Part shown: in pieces, positions 1-5,346 of the stretch
Layout: each line of letters begins with the position of its first letter
How positions within the stretch are numbered: the first letter of the stretch is position 1
Source: an uncultured Clostridia bacterium
GTDB taxonomy: Bacteria > Bacillota > Clostridia > Oscillospirales > Oscillospiraceae
Length of the DNA: 5,351 bases
Assembly: GCA_945918315.1 (NCBI GenBank)
Contig: CAMEIK010000099.1
Location: 1 to 5,351 of the forward strand
Reading direction: 5' to 3'
Translations under genes and position numbers: made by a program
The notes under the pieces: generated by a model
The model's input: only the letters and a program-made list of their open reading frames with translations
What the model was told of the DNA's origin: nothing
The model's database searches: none

Positions 1-1946
1 GCGCCGGCGGGGATGGTATCGCTGATCATGACGAGGTTCAGCTTTTCCTCACCCTTTTCGGTGTGGACGGCGGACAGCAGCATGCCGTTGCTCTCCCGGC
101 CCATCATCTTCCGGGGAGGCAGGTTGGTGATGGCCACCAGGGTCTTGCCGATCAGTTCCTCGGGCTTGTAGTATTTGGCGATGCCGCTGAGAATCTGCCG
201 GTCGGTGCCGGTGCCGTCGTCCAGGGTGAACTGGAGCAGCTTGTCGCTCTTCTTCACCGGCTTGCAGTCTTTCACCTTTACCGCCCGGAAATCACTCTTG
301 CAGAAGGTATCGAAGTCCACCTTTTCGTCGGTATAGGGCTCGATTTCCAGCGCCGGCACCGGGGGCTTGTTCATTTCCTCCAGGGCAGCCAGCTCCTTCT
401 CCAGGTCAATCCGGGGGAAGAGGGCAGGACCGGCGACTACGGCCACCTGGGAATCCAACAGGCCAAAGGAGCCCAGGCTGTCCCAGTCCATCCGGGCGTC
501 GCCCAAACGCCGGGAAATCTCCGCGGCGGTATCCGGCATAAAGGGTGTCAGAAGACCGCCGCAGATCCGGACGGTTTCCAAAAGGTTATAGAGCACCCGG
601 GCCAGCCGGGGCTTATTCTCCTCGCTCTTGGCCAGTACCCAGGGGGCGTTCTCGTCAATATACTTGTTGGCCCGGGAGATGACCTTGAACACCTCGGACA
701 GGGCGTTCTGGAAGGCGTACTTTTCCATTTCGGCTTCGTACTTGCCCCGGAGGGAGGAAGCCATGGCAACAAGCTCGGCGTCCTTTTCTTCGTCCGCCGT
801 CTGCTGGGCGGGCAGGCGCTCACCGAAATATTTCTGGGCCATCGCCACGGTCCGGGAGACCAGGTTCCCCAGGTCGTTGGCAAGATCCACATTGATGGTA
901 TTGATCAGCAGTTCGTTGGAGAAGTTGCCGTCGGAGCCGAAGGGGAAGGACCGGAGCAGGAAGAACCGCAGGGCATCCACCCCGAACCGCTCCGCCAGGA
1001 TATAGGGGTCCACCACATTGCCCTTGGACTTCGACATCTTGCCGCCGTCCAGCAGGAGCCAGCCGTGGCCGTAGACCTTTTTCGGCAGGGGCAGGTTCAG
1101 GCTCATGAGCATGGCGGGCCAGATGATGGAGTGGAACCGGACGATCTCCTTGCCGATGAAGTGGACGTCCGCGGGCCAGAAGGCTTCCAGATCGTCATAC
1201 TTGTCGTTCTCGAAGCCCAGGGCGGTCATATAGTTAAAAAGGGCGTCAATCCAGACGTATACCACATGGCCCGGGTCAAAGTCCACGGGGACACCCCAGG
1301 TGAAGCTGGTCCGGGAGACGCAGAGGTCCTCCAGGCCCGGCTTAATGAAGTTGTTGACCATTTCGGAGACCCGGCTCCGGGGCTCCAGGAAGTCGGTGTT
1401 TTCCAGCAGGTCCTGGACCCGGTCCGCGTATTTGGAAAGCCGGAAGAAGTAGGCCTCCTCCTCGGCCTCCTGCACCTCACCGCCGCAGTCGGGGCACTTC
1501 CCGTTTACCAGCTGGCTGTCGGTCCAGAAGGATTCGCAGGGCTTGCAGTATTTGCCCACATACTTGCCTTTGTAGACGTCGCCGTTGTCATACATCTTTT
1601 TGAAAATCTTCTGAATGGCGGCTACATGGTAATCGTCGGTGGTGCGGATGAAGCGGTCGTAGGAGATGTTCATCAGCTTCCACAGATCCAGCACGCCCCG
1701 CTCTCCCAGGACGATATTGTCCACGAACTGCTGGGGGGTGACTCCGGCGGCCTTGGCCTTGTCCTCAATCTTCTGGCCGTGCTCATCGGTGCCGGTGAGG
1801 AACATTACGTCGTAGCCCTGGAGCCGCTTAAACCTGGCCATGGTGTCGGTTGCCACGGTGCAGTAGGCGTGGCCGATGTGAAGCTTGGCCGACGGATAGT
1901 AGATAGGCGTGGTAATATAGAATTTGCCTTTACACTTTTCACACAT
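1..1946 (-). CDS. metG: Methionyl-tRNA synthetase, 3' end cut by window edge
   Basis: Class I aminoacyl-tRNA synthetase that charges tRNA-Met with methionine in the cytoplasm for initiation and elongation. 648 complete codons are visible without a stop; the last full residues read DTIPAG, near the usual end of the family, so probably only a few codons are missing. Visible in order: the ITTPIYYPS strand and HIGH motif (H23-H26), an inserted zinc knuckle with C134/C137 and C151/C154, the WIDALFNY motif from W232, KMSKS at 303-307, a helical anticodon-binding region (about 370-520), and a C-terminal tRNA-binding OB-fold from about residue 543, as in dimeric bacterial MetRS. The start at 1946 is set by AGGAGG (1956-1961) with a 9-nt gap. 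The N-terminus MCEKCKG carries an extra CxxC before the catalytic fold. The gene has its own promoter and a leader hairpin. Identification is secure; the N-terminal CxxC has no known role that I can name. Confidence 0.98.
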   Translation of the reverse strand, partial: MCEKCKGKFYITTPIYYPSAKLHIGHAYCTVATDTMARFKRLQGYDVMFLTGTDEHGQKIEDKAKAAGVTPQQFVDNIVLGERGVLDLWKLMNISYDRFIRTTDDYHVAAIQKIFKKMYDNGDVYKGKYVGKYCKPCESFWTDSQLVNGKCPDCGGEVQEAEEEAYFFRLSKYADRVQDLLENTDFLEPRSRVSEMVNNFIKPGLEDLCVSRTSFTWGVPVDFDPGHVVYVWIDALFNYMTALGFENDKYDDLEAFWPADVHFIGKEIVRFHSIIWPAMLMSLNLPLPKKVYGHGWLLLDGGKMSKSKGNVVDPYILAERFGVDALRFFLLRSFPFGSDGNFSNELLINTINVDLANDLGNLVSRTVAMAQKYFGERLPAQQTADEEKDAELVAMASSLRGKYEAEMEKYAFQNALSEVFKVISRANKYIDENAPWVLAKSEENKPRLARVLYNLLETVRICGGLLTPFMPDTAAEISRRLGDARMDWDSLGSFGLLDSQVAVVAGPALFPRIDLEKELAALEEMNKPPVPALEIEPYTDEKVDFDTFCKSDFRAVKVKDCKPVKKSDKLLQFTLDDGTGTDRQILSGIAKYYKPEELIGKTLVAITNLPPRKMMGRESNGMLLSAVHTEKGEEKLNLVMISDTIPAG

Positions 1947-1966
1947 ACTTTCGATCCTCCTGAAAG

Positions 1967-1988
1967 AAAAAACCGTCCCCGGGACGGT
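1967..1988 (-). terminator. Terminator-like hairpin inside the metG leader
   Basis: On the minus strand, arms ACCGTCC and GGACGGT (1982-1988 and 1972-1978) flank a 3-nt loop and run directly into six T (1972-1967). It lies between the metG promoter and its ribosome binding site, with only five bases between the T run and AGGAGG. The structure has the shape of an intrinsic terminator or attenuator. No T-box, riboswitch or leader peptide is visible in the roughly 58-nt leader. Only a weak 4-bp alternative pairing (ACGG with the CCGT of the first arm) could compete with it. It may instead be a dispersed palindrome that happens to sit here. Confidence 0.6.
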
Positions 1989-2010
1989 CTTTTGTGCCGT
2001 TAACCAAAAT

Positions 2011-2040
2011 ATTATACCGTGAAAAACGGGTGCTTGTCAA
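2011..2040 (-). promoter_or_regulatory. metG promoter, sigma-A type
   Basis: On the minus strand a perfect TTGACA (2040-2035) is followed after 18 bases by a perfect TATAAT (2016-2011). Transcription would begin at about 2004-2005 (GG), giving a leader of about 58 nt before the metG start at 1946. Both hexamers match consensus and lie in AT-rich DNA, so metG is very probably transcribed independently of the upstream glucokinase gene. Confidence 0.88.
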
Positions 2041-2066
2041 GTAAATGTTGGGAAGATAGGGAAGAA

Positions 2067-2081
2067 ACCGGAAAATCCGGT
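2067..2081. repeat. Small inverted repeat upstream of the metG promoter
   Basis: ACCGGA and TCCGGT form a 6-bp stem with a 3-base loop about 27 bp upstream of the metG -35 box. Read on the minus strand it is followed by TTTC and pyrimidines, so it could be a weak second stop for glucokinase transcripts. It could also be a protein site or have no function. The surrounding DNA (2067-2120) is full of CCGG words, which makes chance pairing easy. Confidence 0.3.
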
Positions 2082-2124
2082 ATTCCGGCGGGGAAGAGCC
2101 GGGGCTTTGCCAGTCCCGGGGGCA

Positions 2125-2156
2125 GAAAGATGCCGGGCAGAAGGCCTGCCCGGCAT
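2125..2156 (-). terminator. Probable terminator after glucokinase
   Basis: On the minus strand, 26 bases after the glucokinase stop codon, perfect 11-bp arms ATGCCGGGCAG and CTGCCCGGCAT (2156-2146 and 2140-2130) flank a 5-base loop. The downstream tract is only CTTTC, so this is a very stable hairpin with a poor U run. It should at least protect the 3' end of the glk message and may terminate it. The separate metG promoter further on fits this reading. Confidence 0.65.
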
Positions 2157-2182
2157 AGGCGCCGATGATTTTCGCAGCCGCG

Positions 2183-3139
2183 TCAGCGGTCCTGGCCGCC
2201 AAAAGCGTCCAGCGCCAGCTTGAAGGCGCCGTAGGCCCCCGCGTCATTGCCCAGGGACGCCAGAGCAAACCGGACGGAGGAAGCGGCGTGGAATACATAC
2301 TTGTGGAAATAGGGCTGGATGCCCTCCAGGAGCATATTGCCGGCCTTGCTGACACCGCCGCCCAGAACCACCACCTCCGGGTCCACGGTGGAACAGACGT
2401 CGCCCAGGAACTCGCCCATATAGGCGTAGTACTGGTCCAGAATCTCCAGAGCTACCCCGTCCTCAGCCTTTCCGGCATCGAAAATGTCCTTGCAGGTGAT
2501 TTCCGCGTTATCCCGCAGGCAGGAGGGAGTATCATCTTTGCTCAGGCGCAGCTTTGCCAGCCGGACAATGCCGGTGGCGGAGCAGTACTGCTCCACGCAG
2601 CCCCGCTTGCCGCAGCCGCAGACGGCGGTCTCGTCCCGATTCAGCACCATATGTCCGATTTCCGCGCCGGCGCCGTGGGCCCCGTGGAGAAGCTTGCCGT
2701 CCACCACGATGCCGCCGCCAACGCCGGTGCCCAGGGTCACGAACACCATGTTCTCACTGCCCATGCCGCCGCCCATCCAGAATTCACCCAGGGCGGCCAC
2801 GTTGGCGTCGTTGCCCGCCTTCACGGGCAGGCAGGTGAGCCCGGAGAGCACATCCTGAATGTTGAAGACACCCCAGCCCAGATTCACGCACTTGTTGACG
2901 ACGCCCCGGCCGTTCACCGGGCCGGGAACGCCGATGCCGATGCCCAGCAGGCTCTCGTCGGCAATGGAATTGTCCTCCCGGTAGCGCCGGATGGATGCCG
3001 CGATGTCCGGCAGAATCCGGTCGCCGCCGTCCTGGGTTACCGTGGGAATCTCCCATTTGTCCAGCATGGCGCCGGTTTCCGCGAAGTAGGCGATTTTGAC
3101 GGTGGTACCGCCCAGATCCACACCAAATCCGTATTTCAT
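2183..3139 (-). CDS. glk: ROK-family glucokinase
   Basis: Cytoplasmic sugar kinase that phosphorylates glucose with ATP to glucose 6-phosphate. The 318 residues match the usual ROK glucokinase length. Visible features: the phosphate-binding DLGGTTVK (8-15); GNDAN (109-113) with the likely catalytic base D111; the glycine-rich GTGVGGG (138-143 region); the sugar-contacting and zinc-binding ExGH (E160-H163); and the ROK zinc motif CGCGKRGC (C174, C176, C181) followed by E183. The start at 3139 has an AGGGAGG ribosome binding site eight bases upstream. An in-frame ATG at 3186-3184 would add 15 residues but overlaps the predicted promoter. The N-terminus resembles Firmicutes GlcK proteins. Divergent pgi uses its product, which favours glucose as substrate, although ROK kinases for other hexoses (fructose, allose, N-acetylmannosamine) share these motifs. 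No DNA-binding N-terminal domain is present, so it is not a ROK repressor. Confidence 0.93.
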   Translation of the reverse strand: MKYGFGVDLGGTTVKIAYFAETGAMLDKWEIPTVTQDGGDRILPDIAASIRRYREDNSIADESLLGIGIGVPGPVNGRGVVNKCVNLGWGVFNIQDVLSGLTCLPVKAGNDANVAALGEFWMGGGMGSENMVFVTLGTGVGGGIVVDGKLLHGAHGAGAEIGHMVLNRDETAVCGCGKRGCVEQYCSATGIVRLAKLRLSKDDTPSCLRDNAEITCKDIFDAGKAEDGVALEILDQYYAYMGEFLGDVCSTVDPEVVVLGGGVSKAGNMLLEGIQPYFHKYVFHAASSVRFALASLGNDAGAYGAFKLALDAFGGQDR

Positions 3140-3147
3140 CAAAAATT

Positions 3148-3154
3148 CCTCCCT
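3148..3154 (-). promoter_or_regulatory. glk ribosome binding site that fixes the start
   Basis: AGGGAGG on the minus strand lies eight bases before the ATG at 3139. The in-frame ATG further upstream (3186-3184) has no comparable site and falls at the -10 box, so the shorter 318-residue protein is preferred. Confidence 0.85.
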
Positions 3155-3182
3155 GTATGGAATTTGAAAAATGTCGGTATTC

Positions 3183-3211
3183 ATTATACCTGACCTTTTG
3201 GAAAAATGGAA
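3183..3211 (-). promoter_or_regulatory. Probable glk promoter
   Basis: A perfect TATAAT lies on the minus strand at 3188-3183. At a 17-base distance the -35 position holds only TTCCAT (3211-3206), a poor match, so the promoter may depend on an activator or rely mainly on its -10 box. The expected start near 3176 would give a leader of about 36 nt, with the ribosome binding site at 3148-3154. The region upstream is A/T rich. Confidence 0.6.
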
Positions 3212-3247
3212 GAGGCGAAAAAAAGAAAACTTAGTAAACTTTTCCCT

Positions 3248-3256
3248 GGGGGGGGG
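3248..3256. repeat. Run of nine G between the divergent promoters
   Basis: Nine consecutive G on the plus strand end one base before the proposed pgi -35 box. It is the longest mononucleotide run I noticed in the window. Such runs can slip during replication, but they are also a common place for sequencing length errors. Confidence 0.9.
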
Positions 3257-3257
3257 C

Positions 3258-3286
3258 TTGCGTTTGGACGGCTTTTGGTGTAACAT
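3258..3286 (+). promoter_or_regulatory. Candidate pgi promoter
   Basis: TTGCGT (3258-3263) and TAACAT (3281-3286) are separated by 17 bases. Each matches consensus at four of six positions. The start would fall near 3293, giving a leader of about 36 nt before the pgi ATG at 3329. TTGGAC at 3264-3269 is a less well spaced alternative for the -35. A promoter must exist here because the upstream gene is divergent, but the exact boxes are a best guess. Confidence 0.5.
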
Positions 3287-3328
3287 GTAGGCAGCAAGCT
3301 TTTGCAACGAAAGGACGTGTTCATTTTA

Positions 3329-4636
3329 ATGATAAAGGTTGATATTTCCAATGTGTGGGGCGAAATTGCTCTGCCGGATCTGCTGACAATGGAGAAAGAG
3401 GTTGCCGCTGCCCACGCCACTCTGGCCGACGGCACCGGCGCGGGCAATGATTTCCTGGGCTGGCAGAATCTGCCCACCCGGACCCCCGGGGAAGAGGTTC
3501 GCCGGATTCAGGCCGCCGCGCAGAAAATCCGCTCCGATTCCGATGTGTTCGTGGTTGTCGGTATCGGCGGCAGCTACCTGGGCCCCCGGGCTGCCATCGA
3601 GCTGCTCCAGGGCGCCAATTACAACCTGATGAAGGGCAAGGGCAACCCCCAGGTCTTCTTCGTCGGCAACGGCCTGAGCACCCGGTACTGGAATGACCTT
3701 TGCAAGCTGCTGGAGGGCAAGGATTTCTCCATCGCCATTATTTCCAAGTCCGGCACCACCACCGAGCCTGCCATCGCCACCCGGGCCCTGCGCTGGATGC
3801 TGGAGCGCAAGTACGGCACCGACGGCGCCCGGAGCCGTATTTATGCCATCACCGACCCCTGCAAGGGCGCTCTGCGGCAGATGGCCACCGAGGAGGGCTG
3901 GGAGTCCTTCGTAATCCCGCCGGATGTGGGCGGCCGGTTCTCCGTGCTGACGGCTGTGGGTCTGCTGCCTCTGGCCGTGGCGGGCATCGACATTGAGGAA
4001 ATGCTCAGCGGTGCCATGGATGCCAAGGAAGCCTATGACCTGCGCTCCTTTGAAAACCCCGTGTGGCTGTACGCCGCCGTCCGGAACCTGCTGTACCGCA
4101 ACGGCAAGGCCATTGAGCTCTTTGAGAGCTTTGAGCCCGGCTTCAAGATGTTCGGCGGCTGGTGGCAGCAGCTCTTCGGCGAGTCCGAGGGCAAGGACGG
4201 CAAGGGCCTGTTCCCCGTCACCGCGGAGTTTACCGCCGACCTCCACTCCCTGGGCCAGATGATCCAGCAGGGCAAGCGGAATATCTTCGAGACCATGGTC
4301 CGTTTCGACGCCCCCGAGCAGAAGTACACCATTGGCTCCGACTACAAGAATCTGGACGGCCTGAACTATCTGGAGGGCAAAACCCTGGACTTCGTGGACG
4401 AGAAGGCTTTCCTCGGCACTCTGGCTGCCCATGTGGACGGCGGCGTGCCCGTCATCACCATGGACTGCGGCGAGCTGAACGACCGGAAGGTGGGCGAGCT
4501 CTTCTACTTCCTGGAGCTGAGCTGCGGCGTGTCCGCCTACATCCTGGGGGTCAATCCCTTCAATCAGCCCGGCGTGGAATTCTACAAGCGGAATATGTTC
4601 CAGCTGCTGGGTAAGCCCGGTTACGAGAAGAACTGA
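3329..4636 (+). CDS. pgi: Glucose-6-phosphate isomerase
   Basis: Cytoplasmic glycolytic enzyme that interconverts glucose 6-phosphate and fructose 6-phosphate. The 435 residues fit the short Firmicutes PGI form; enterobacterial and eukaryotic forms are about 550. Visible features: the first sugar-phosphate-binding motif GIGGSYLG (78-85), the phosphate-binding SKSGTTTE (139-146), PGI signature 1 around DVGGRFS (199-205), the catalytic glutamate in GESEGK (E285), the catalytic histidine in DLHSLGQ (H306), and signature 2 from about G407 through FNQPGVE (411-417) to K420. No key residue is missing. The start ATG at 3329 gives MIKVDIS, in line with Firmicutes homologues. Its ribosome binding site AAAGGA (3310-3315) is weaker and 13 bases away, so translation initiation may be modest. 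An in-frame TTG at 3302 lies before that site and is unlikely. The gene is divergent from glk and has no convincing terminator after its stop. Confidence 0.98.
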   Translation: MIKVDISNVWGEIALPDLLTMEKEVAAAHATLADGTGAGNDFLGWQNLPTRTPGEEVRRIQAAAQKIRSDSDVFVVVGIGGSYLGPRAAIELLQGANYNLMKGKGNPQVFFVGNGLSTRYWNDLCKLLEGKDFSIAIISKSGTTTEPAIATRALRWMLERKYGTDGARSRIYAITDPCKGALRQMATEEGWESFVIPPDVGGRFSVLTAVGLLPLAVAGIDIEEMLSGAMDAKEAYDLRSFENPVWLYAAVRNLLYRNGKAIELFESFEPGFKMFGGWWQQLFGESEGKDGKGLFPVTAEFTADLHSLGQMIQQGKRNIFETMVRFDAPEQKYTIGSDYKNLDGLNYLEGKTLDFVDEKAFLGTLAAHVDGGVPVITMDCGELNDRKVGELFYFLELSCGVSAYILGVNPFNQPGVEFYKRNMFQLLGKPGYEKN

Positions 4637-4657
4637 TCACGGAGAAGCTTTTTCAGA

Positions 4658-4669
4658 AAATTGCAATTT
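4658..4669. promoter_or_regulatory. 12-bp perfect palindrome, possible operator
   Basis: AAATTGCAATTT is a perfect palindrome ending four bases before the -35 box of the P-loop gene, in the pgi-orf gap. Its core hexamer TTGCAA recurs as that -35 box (4674-4679), just before the ribosome binding site (4726-4731) and in the pgi leader (3302-3307). Position and symmetry suit a dimeric regulator, but it may be chance in AT-rich DNA. Confidence 0.35.
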
Positions 4670-4673
4670 GGTG

Positions 4674-4702
4674 TTGCAAAATCTGCGGATAACTGGTAGA
4701 AT
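4674..4702 (+). promoter_or_regulatory. Promoter of the P-loop gene
   Basis: TTGCAA (4674-4679) and TAGAAT (4697-4702) are separated by exactly 17 bases. Transcription would start near 4709, giving a leader of about 37 nt. The gene can therefore be expressed without pgi, although read-through from pgi cannot be excluded because no good terminator is visible between them. Confidence 0.75.
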
Positions 4703-4706
4703 GAGA

Positions 4707-4729
4707 GCAAGCCAAAAAGTTGGCATTGC
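4707..4729 (+). other. Stem-loop at the 5' end of the P-loop gene message
   Basis: GCCAA (4711-4715) pairs with TTGGC (4720-4724) around an AAAG loop. GCAA (4707-4710) and TTGC (4726-4729) extend the stem past a single bulged A. It would sit at the very 5' end of the transcript and end two bases before the ribosome binding site. If transcription starts at 4709, two of the outer pairs are lost. It could stabilise the message or tune translation. Confidence 0.4.
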
Positions 4730-4731
4730 AA

Positions 4732-4737
4732 AGGAGG
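4732..4737 (+). promoter_or_regulatory. Ribosome binding site that fixes the P-loop gene start
   Basis: AGGAGG lies eight bases before the ATG at 4746. A longer open frame begins at 4668, but that start precedes the promoter -10 box and has no ribosome binding site, so it is not used. Confidence 0.9.
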
Positions 4738-4745
4738 AAATTCCG

Positions 4746-5156
4746 ATGATTCATGTGATTATGGGCCTGAAGGGCTCCGGCAAAACCAAGAAGCTGATCG
4801 ACGCCATCAATACCGCCGTCGCCAGCGCCAGCGGTGATGTGGTCTGCATCGAGTACGGCAAGAAGCTGACCTATGATGTGACCTATAAGGTCCGTCTGGT
4901 GGACTCCAAGGAGTATGGCATCCGTTCCGCGGAGATGCTCAAGGGCTTCCTCAGCGGTTTGCACGCCGGTAACTTTGATATTACCAATGTCTTCATCGAC
5001 AACCTGTATAAGACCATCGGCACCGACAGAGCCGCTGCGGAGGATTTCGTAGCCTGGTGCGCCAAGTTCGCCGCGGAGAACAGCATGGAGATCACCATGA
5101 CCATCTCCGACGACCCCGCGGAAGCCGGCGAGGGCGTGAAGCAGTATCTGGCCTGA
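4746..5156 (+). CDS. Small P-loop NTP-binding protein, function unknown
   Basis: A 136-residue soluble protein with no signal peptide or membrane segment. A Walker A motif, GLKGSGKT (G7-T14), follows a short hydrophobic strand at the N-terminus. A likely Walker B strand NVFID ends at D85, and a third strand TMTISDD (117-123) could be the sensor strand. This order is that of a minimal one-domain P-loop fold, reminiscent of small nucleoside or thymidine kinase-like folds, but no substrate-site or zinc motif is seen. From memory, related small proteins in clostridia are sometimes labelled PilT or 'twitching motility'. Nothing here supports that: PilT is far larger and has other conserved boxes. 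The gene has its own promoter, a strong ribosome binding site and its own terminator. It follows pgi in the same direction after 109 bases, which may be incidental. That it is a real gene is well supported; its function is not known to me. Confidence 0.92.
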   Translation: MIHVIMGLKGSGKTKKLIDAINTAVASASGDVVCIEYGKKLTYDVTYKVRLVDSKEYGIRSAEMLKGFLSGLHAGNFDITNVFIDNLYKTIGTDRAAAEDFVAWCAKFAAENSMEITMTISDDPAEAGEGVKQYLA

Positions 5157-5174
5157 ACCCATTTTGTACATCAG

Positions 5175-5204
5175 CCTCCGCGGGGATTTCCCGCGGAGGT
5201 TTTT
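5175..5204 (+). terminator. Intrinsic terminator of the P-loop gene
   Basis: Perfect 10-bp arms CCTCCGCGGG (5175-5184) and CCCGCGGAGG (5190-5199) enclose a 5-base loop and are followed by TTTTTGTTCT. It starts 18 bases after the stop codon and is a textbook rho-independent terminator. Confidence 0.93.
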
Positions 5205-5215
5205 GTTCTGCCTGC

Positions 5216-5243
5216 TTGCATAATTGGTGCGATATGGTATGAT
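5216..5243 (+). promoter_or_regulatory. Candidate promoter leading into the long hairpin
   Basis: TTGCAT (5216-5221) and TATGAT (5238-5243) are 16 bases apart, each matching consensus at four or five positions. Predicted initiation near 5250 would fall inside the first arm of the inverted repeat that follows. It lies immediately after a terminator, so any transcript from here would be a new unit. Confidence 0.45.
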
Positions 5244-5247
5244 AAAG

Positions 5248-5317
5248 AAAAAATCCCCATGCGCATTTCGGCGCACCACGATTCATGAAAGCATTAGCTG
5301 CGCATGGGGATTTTTTT
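5248..5317. ncRNA. Long hairpin ending in a T run: candidate small RNA or two-way terminator
   Basis: Perfect 18-bp arms (5248-5265 and 5299-5316, of the form A6-TCCCCATGCGCA and its complement) flank a 33-base middle. The right arm runs into seven T and the left arm begins with six A, so the structure can terminate transcription on both strands. The middle holds the 8-bp palindrome TTCATGAA and a possible TTTC/GAAA extension (5266-5269 with 5287-5290). With the promoter-like boxes just upstream, a plus-strand RNA of about 67 nt would be almost wholly this hairpin plus a U tail. The alternatives are a bidirectional terminator facing a minus-strand gene beyond the window, or a miniature repeat. 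The structure is certain; its role is not. Confidence 0.55.
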
Positions 5318-5332
5318 GCATCAGCGGCGGTT

Positions 5333-5346
5333 GCCCCGCAAGGGGC
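5333..5346. other. GNRA-capped hairpin at window end
   Basis: GCCCC (5333-5337) and GGGGC (5342-5346) form a perfect 5-bp stem closed by GCAA, a GNRA tetraloop when read as plus-strand RNA. It is cut off by the window edge, so whether it belongs to a larger RNA, an untranslated leader or the end of a minus-strand gene cannot be told. Confidence 0.35.

Noticed and set aside
63..2003. Long plus-strand open frame of 646 codons opposite metG
   Set aside because: It is in codon register with metG on the other strand in GC-rich DNA, has no ribosome binding site, and reads as low-complexity G/H/Q/L-rich protein with no motif. The minus strand carries every MetRS motif.
1947..2010. T-box riboswitch in the metG leader
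   Set aside because: The leader from the predicted start is about 58 nt, too short for a stem I, specifier loop and antiterminator, and the conserved T-box sequence is absent.
2125..2156. Insertion-sequence end or attachment site
   Set aside because: The inverted repeat is compact, lies directly after the glk stop codon and has a 5-base loop, which fits a terminator. No transposase or target duplication is visible.
1939..2355. Minus-strand open frame spanning the glk end and the metG leader
   Set aside because: It runs across a strong hairpin, the metG promoter and the metG ribosome binding site, overlaps glk in another frame and has no motif.
2165..3193. Plus-strand open frame of 342 codons opposite glk
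   Set aside because: It is an antisense shadow of the glucokinase frame, with no recognisable domain and no start signals. The ROK motifs are all on the minus strand.
3326..4432. Minus-strand open frame of 368 codons opposite pgi
   Set aside because: It is an antisense shadow of pgi with biased composition and no ribosome binding site.
4637..4673. Terminator after pgi
   Set aside because: The T5 and A-rich stretch at 4649-4660 has no GC-rich stem in front of it, so I could not support an intrinsic terminator.
4746..5156. PilT / twitching motility ATPase
   Set aside because: The protein is 136 residues with only Walker-type motifs, against roughly 350 residues and Asp and His boxes in true PilT, and no pilus gene is nearby.
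4653..5279. Minus-strand open frame of 208 codons opposite the P-loop gene
   Set aside because: It crosses the terminator and promoter regions on both sides and overlaps a plus-strand gene with Walker motifs and full expression signals.
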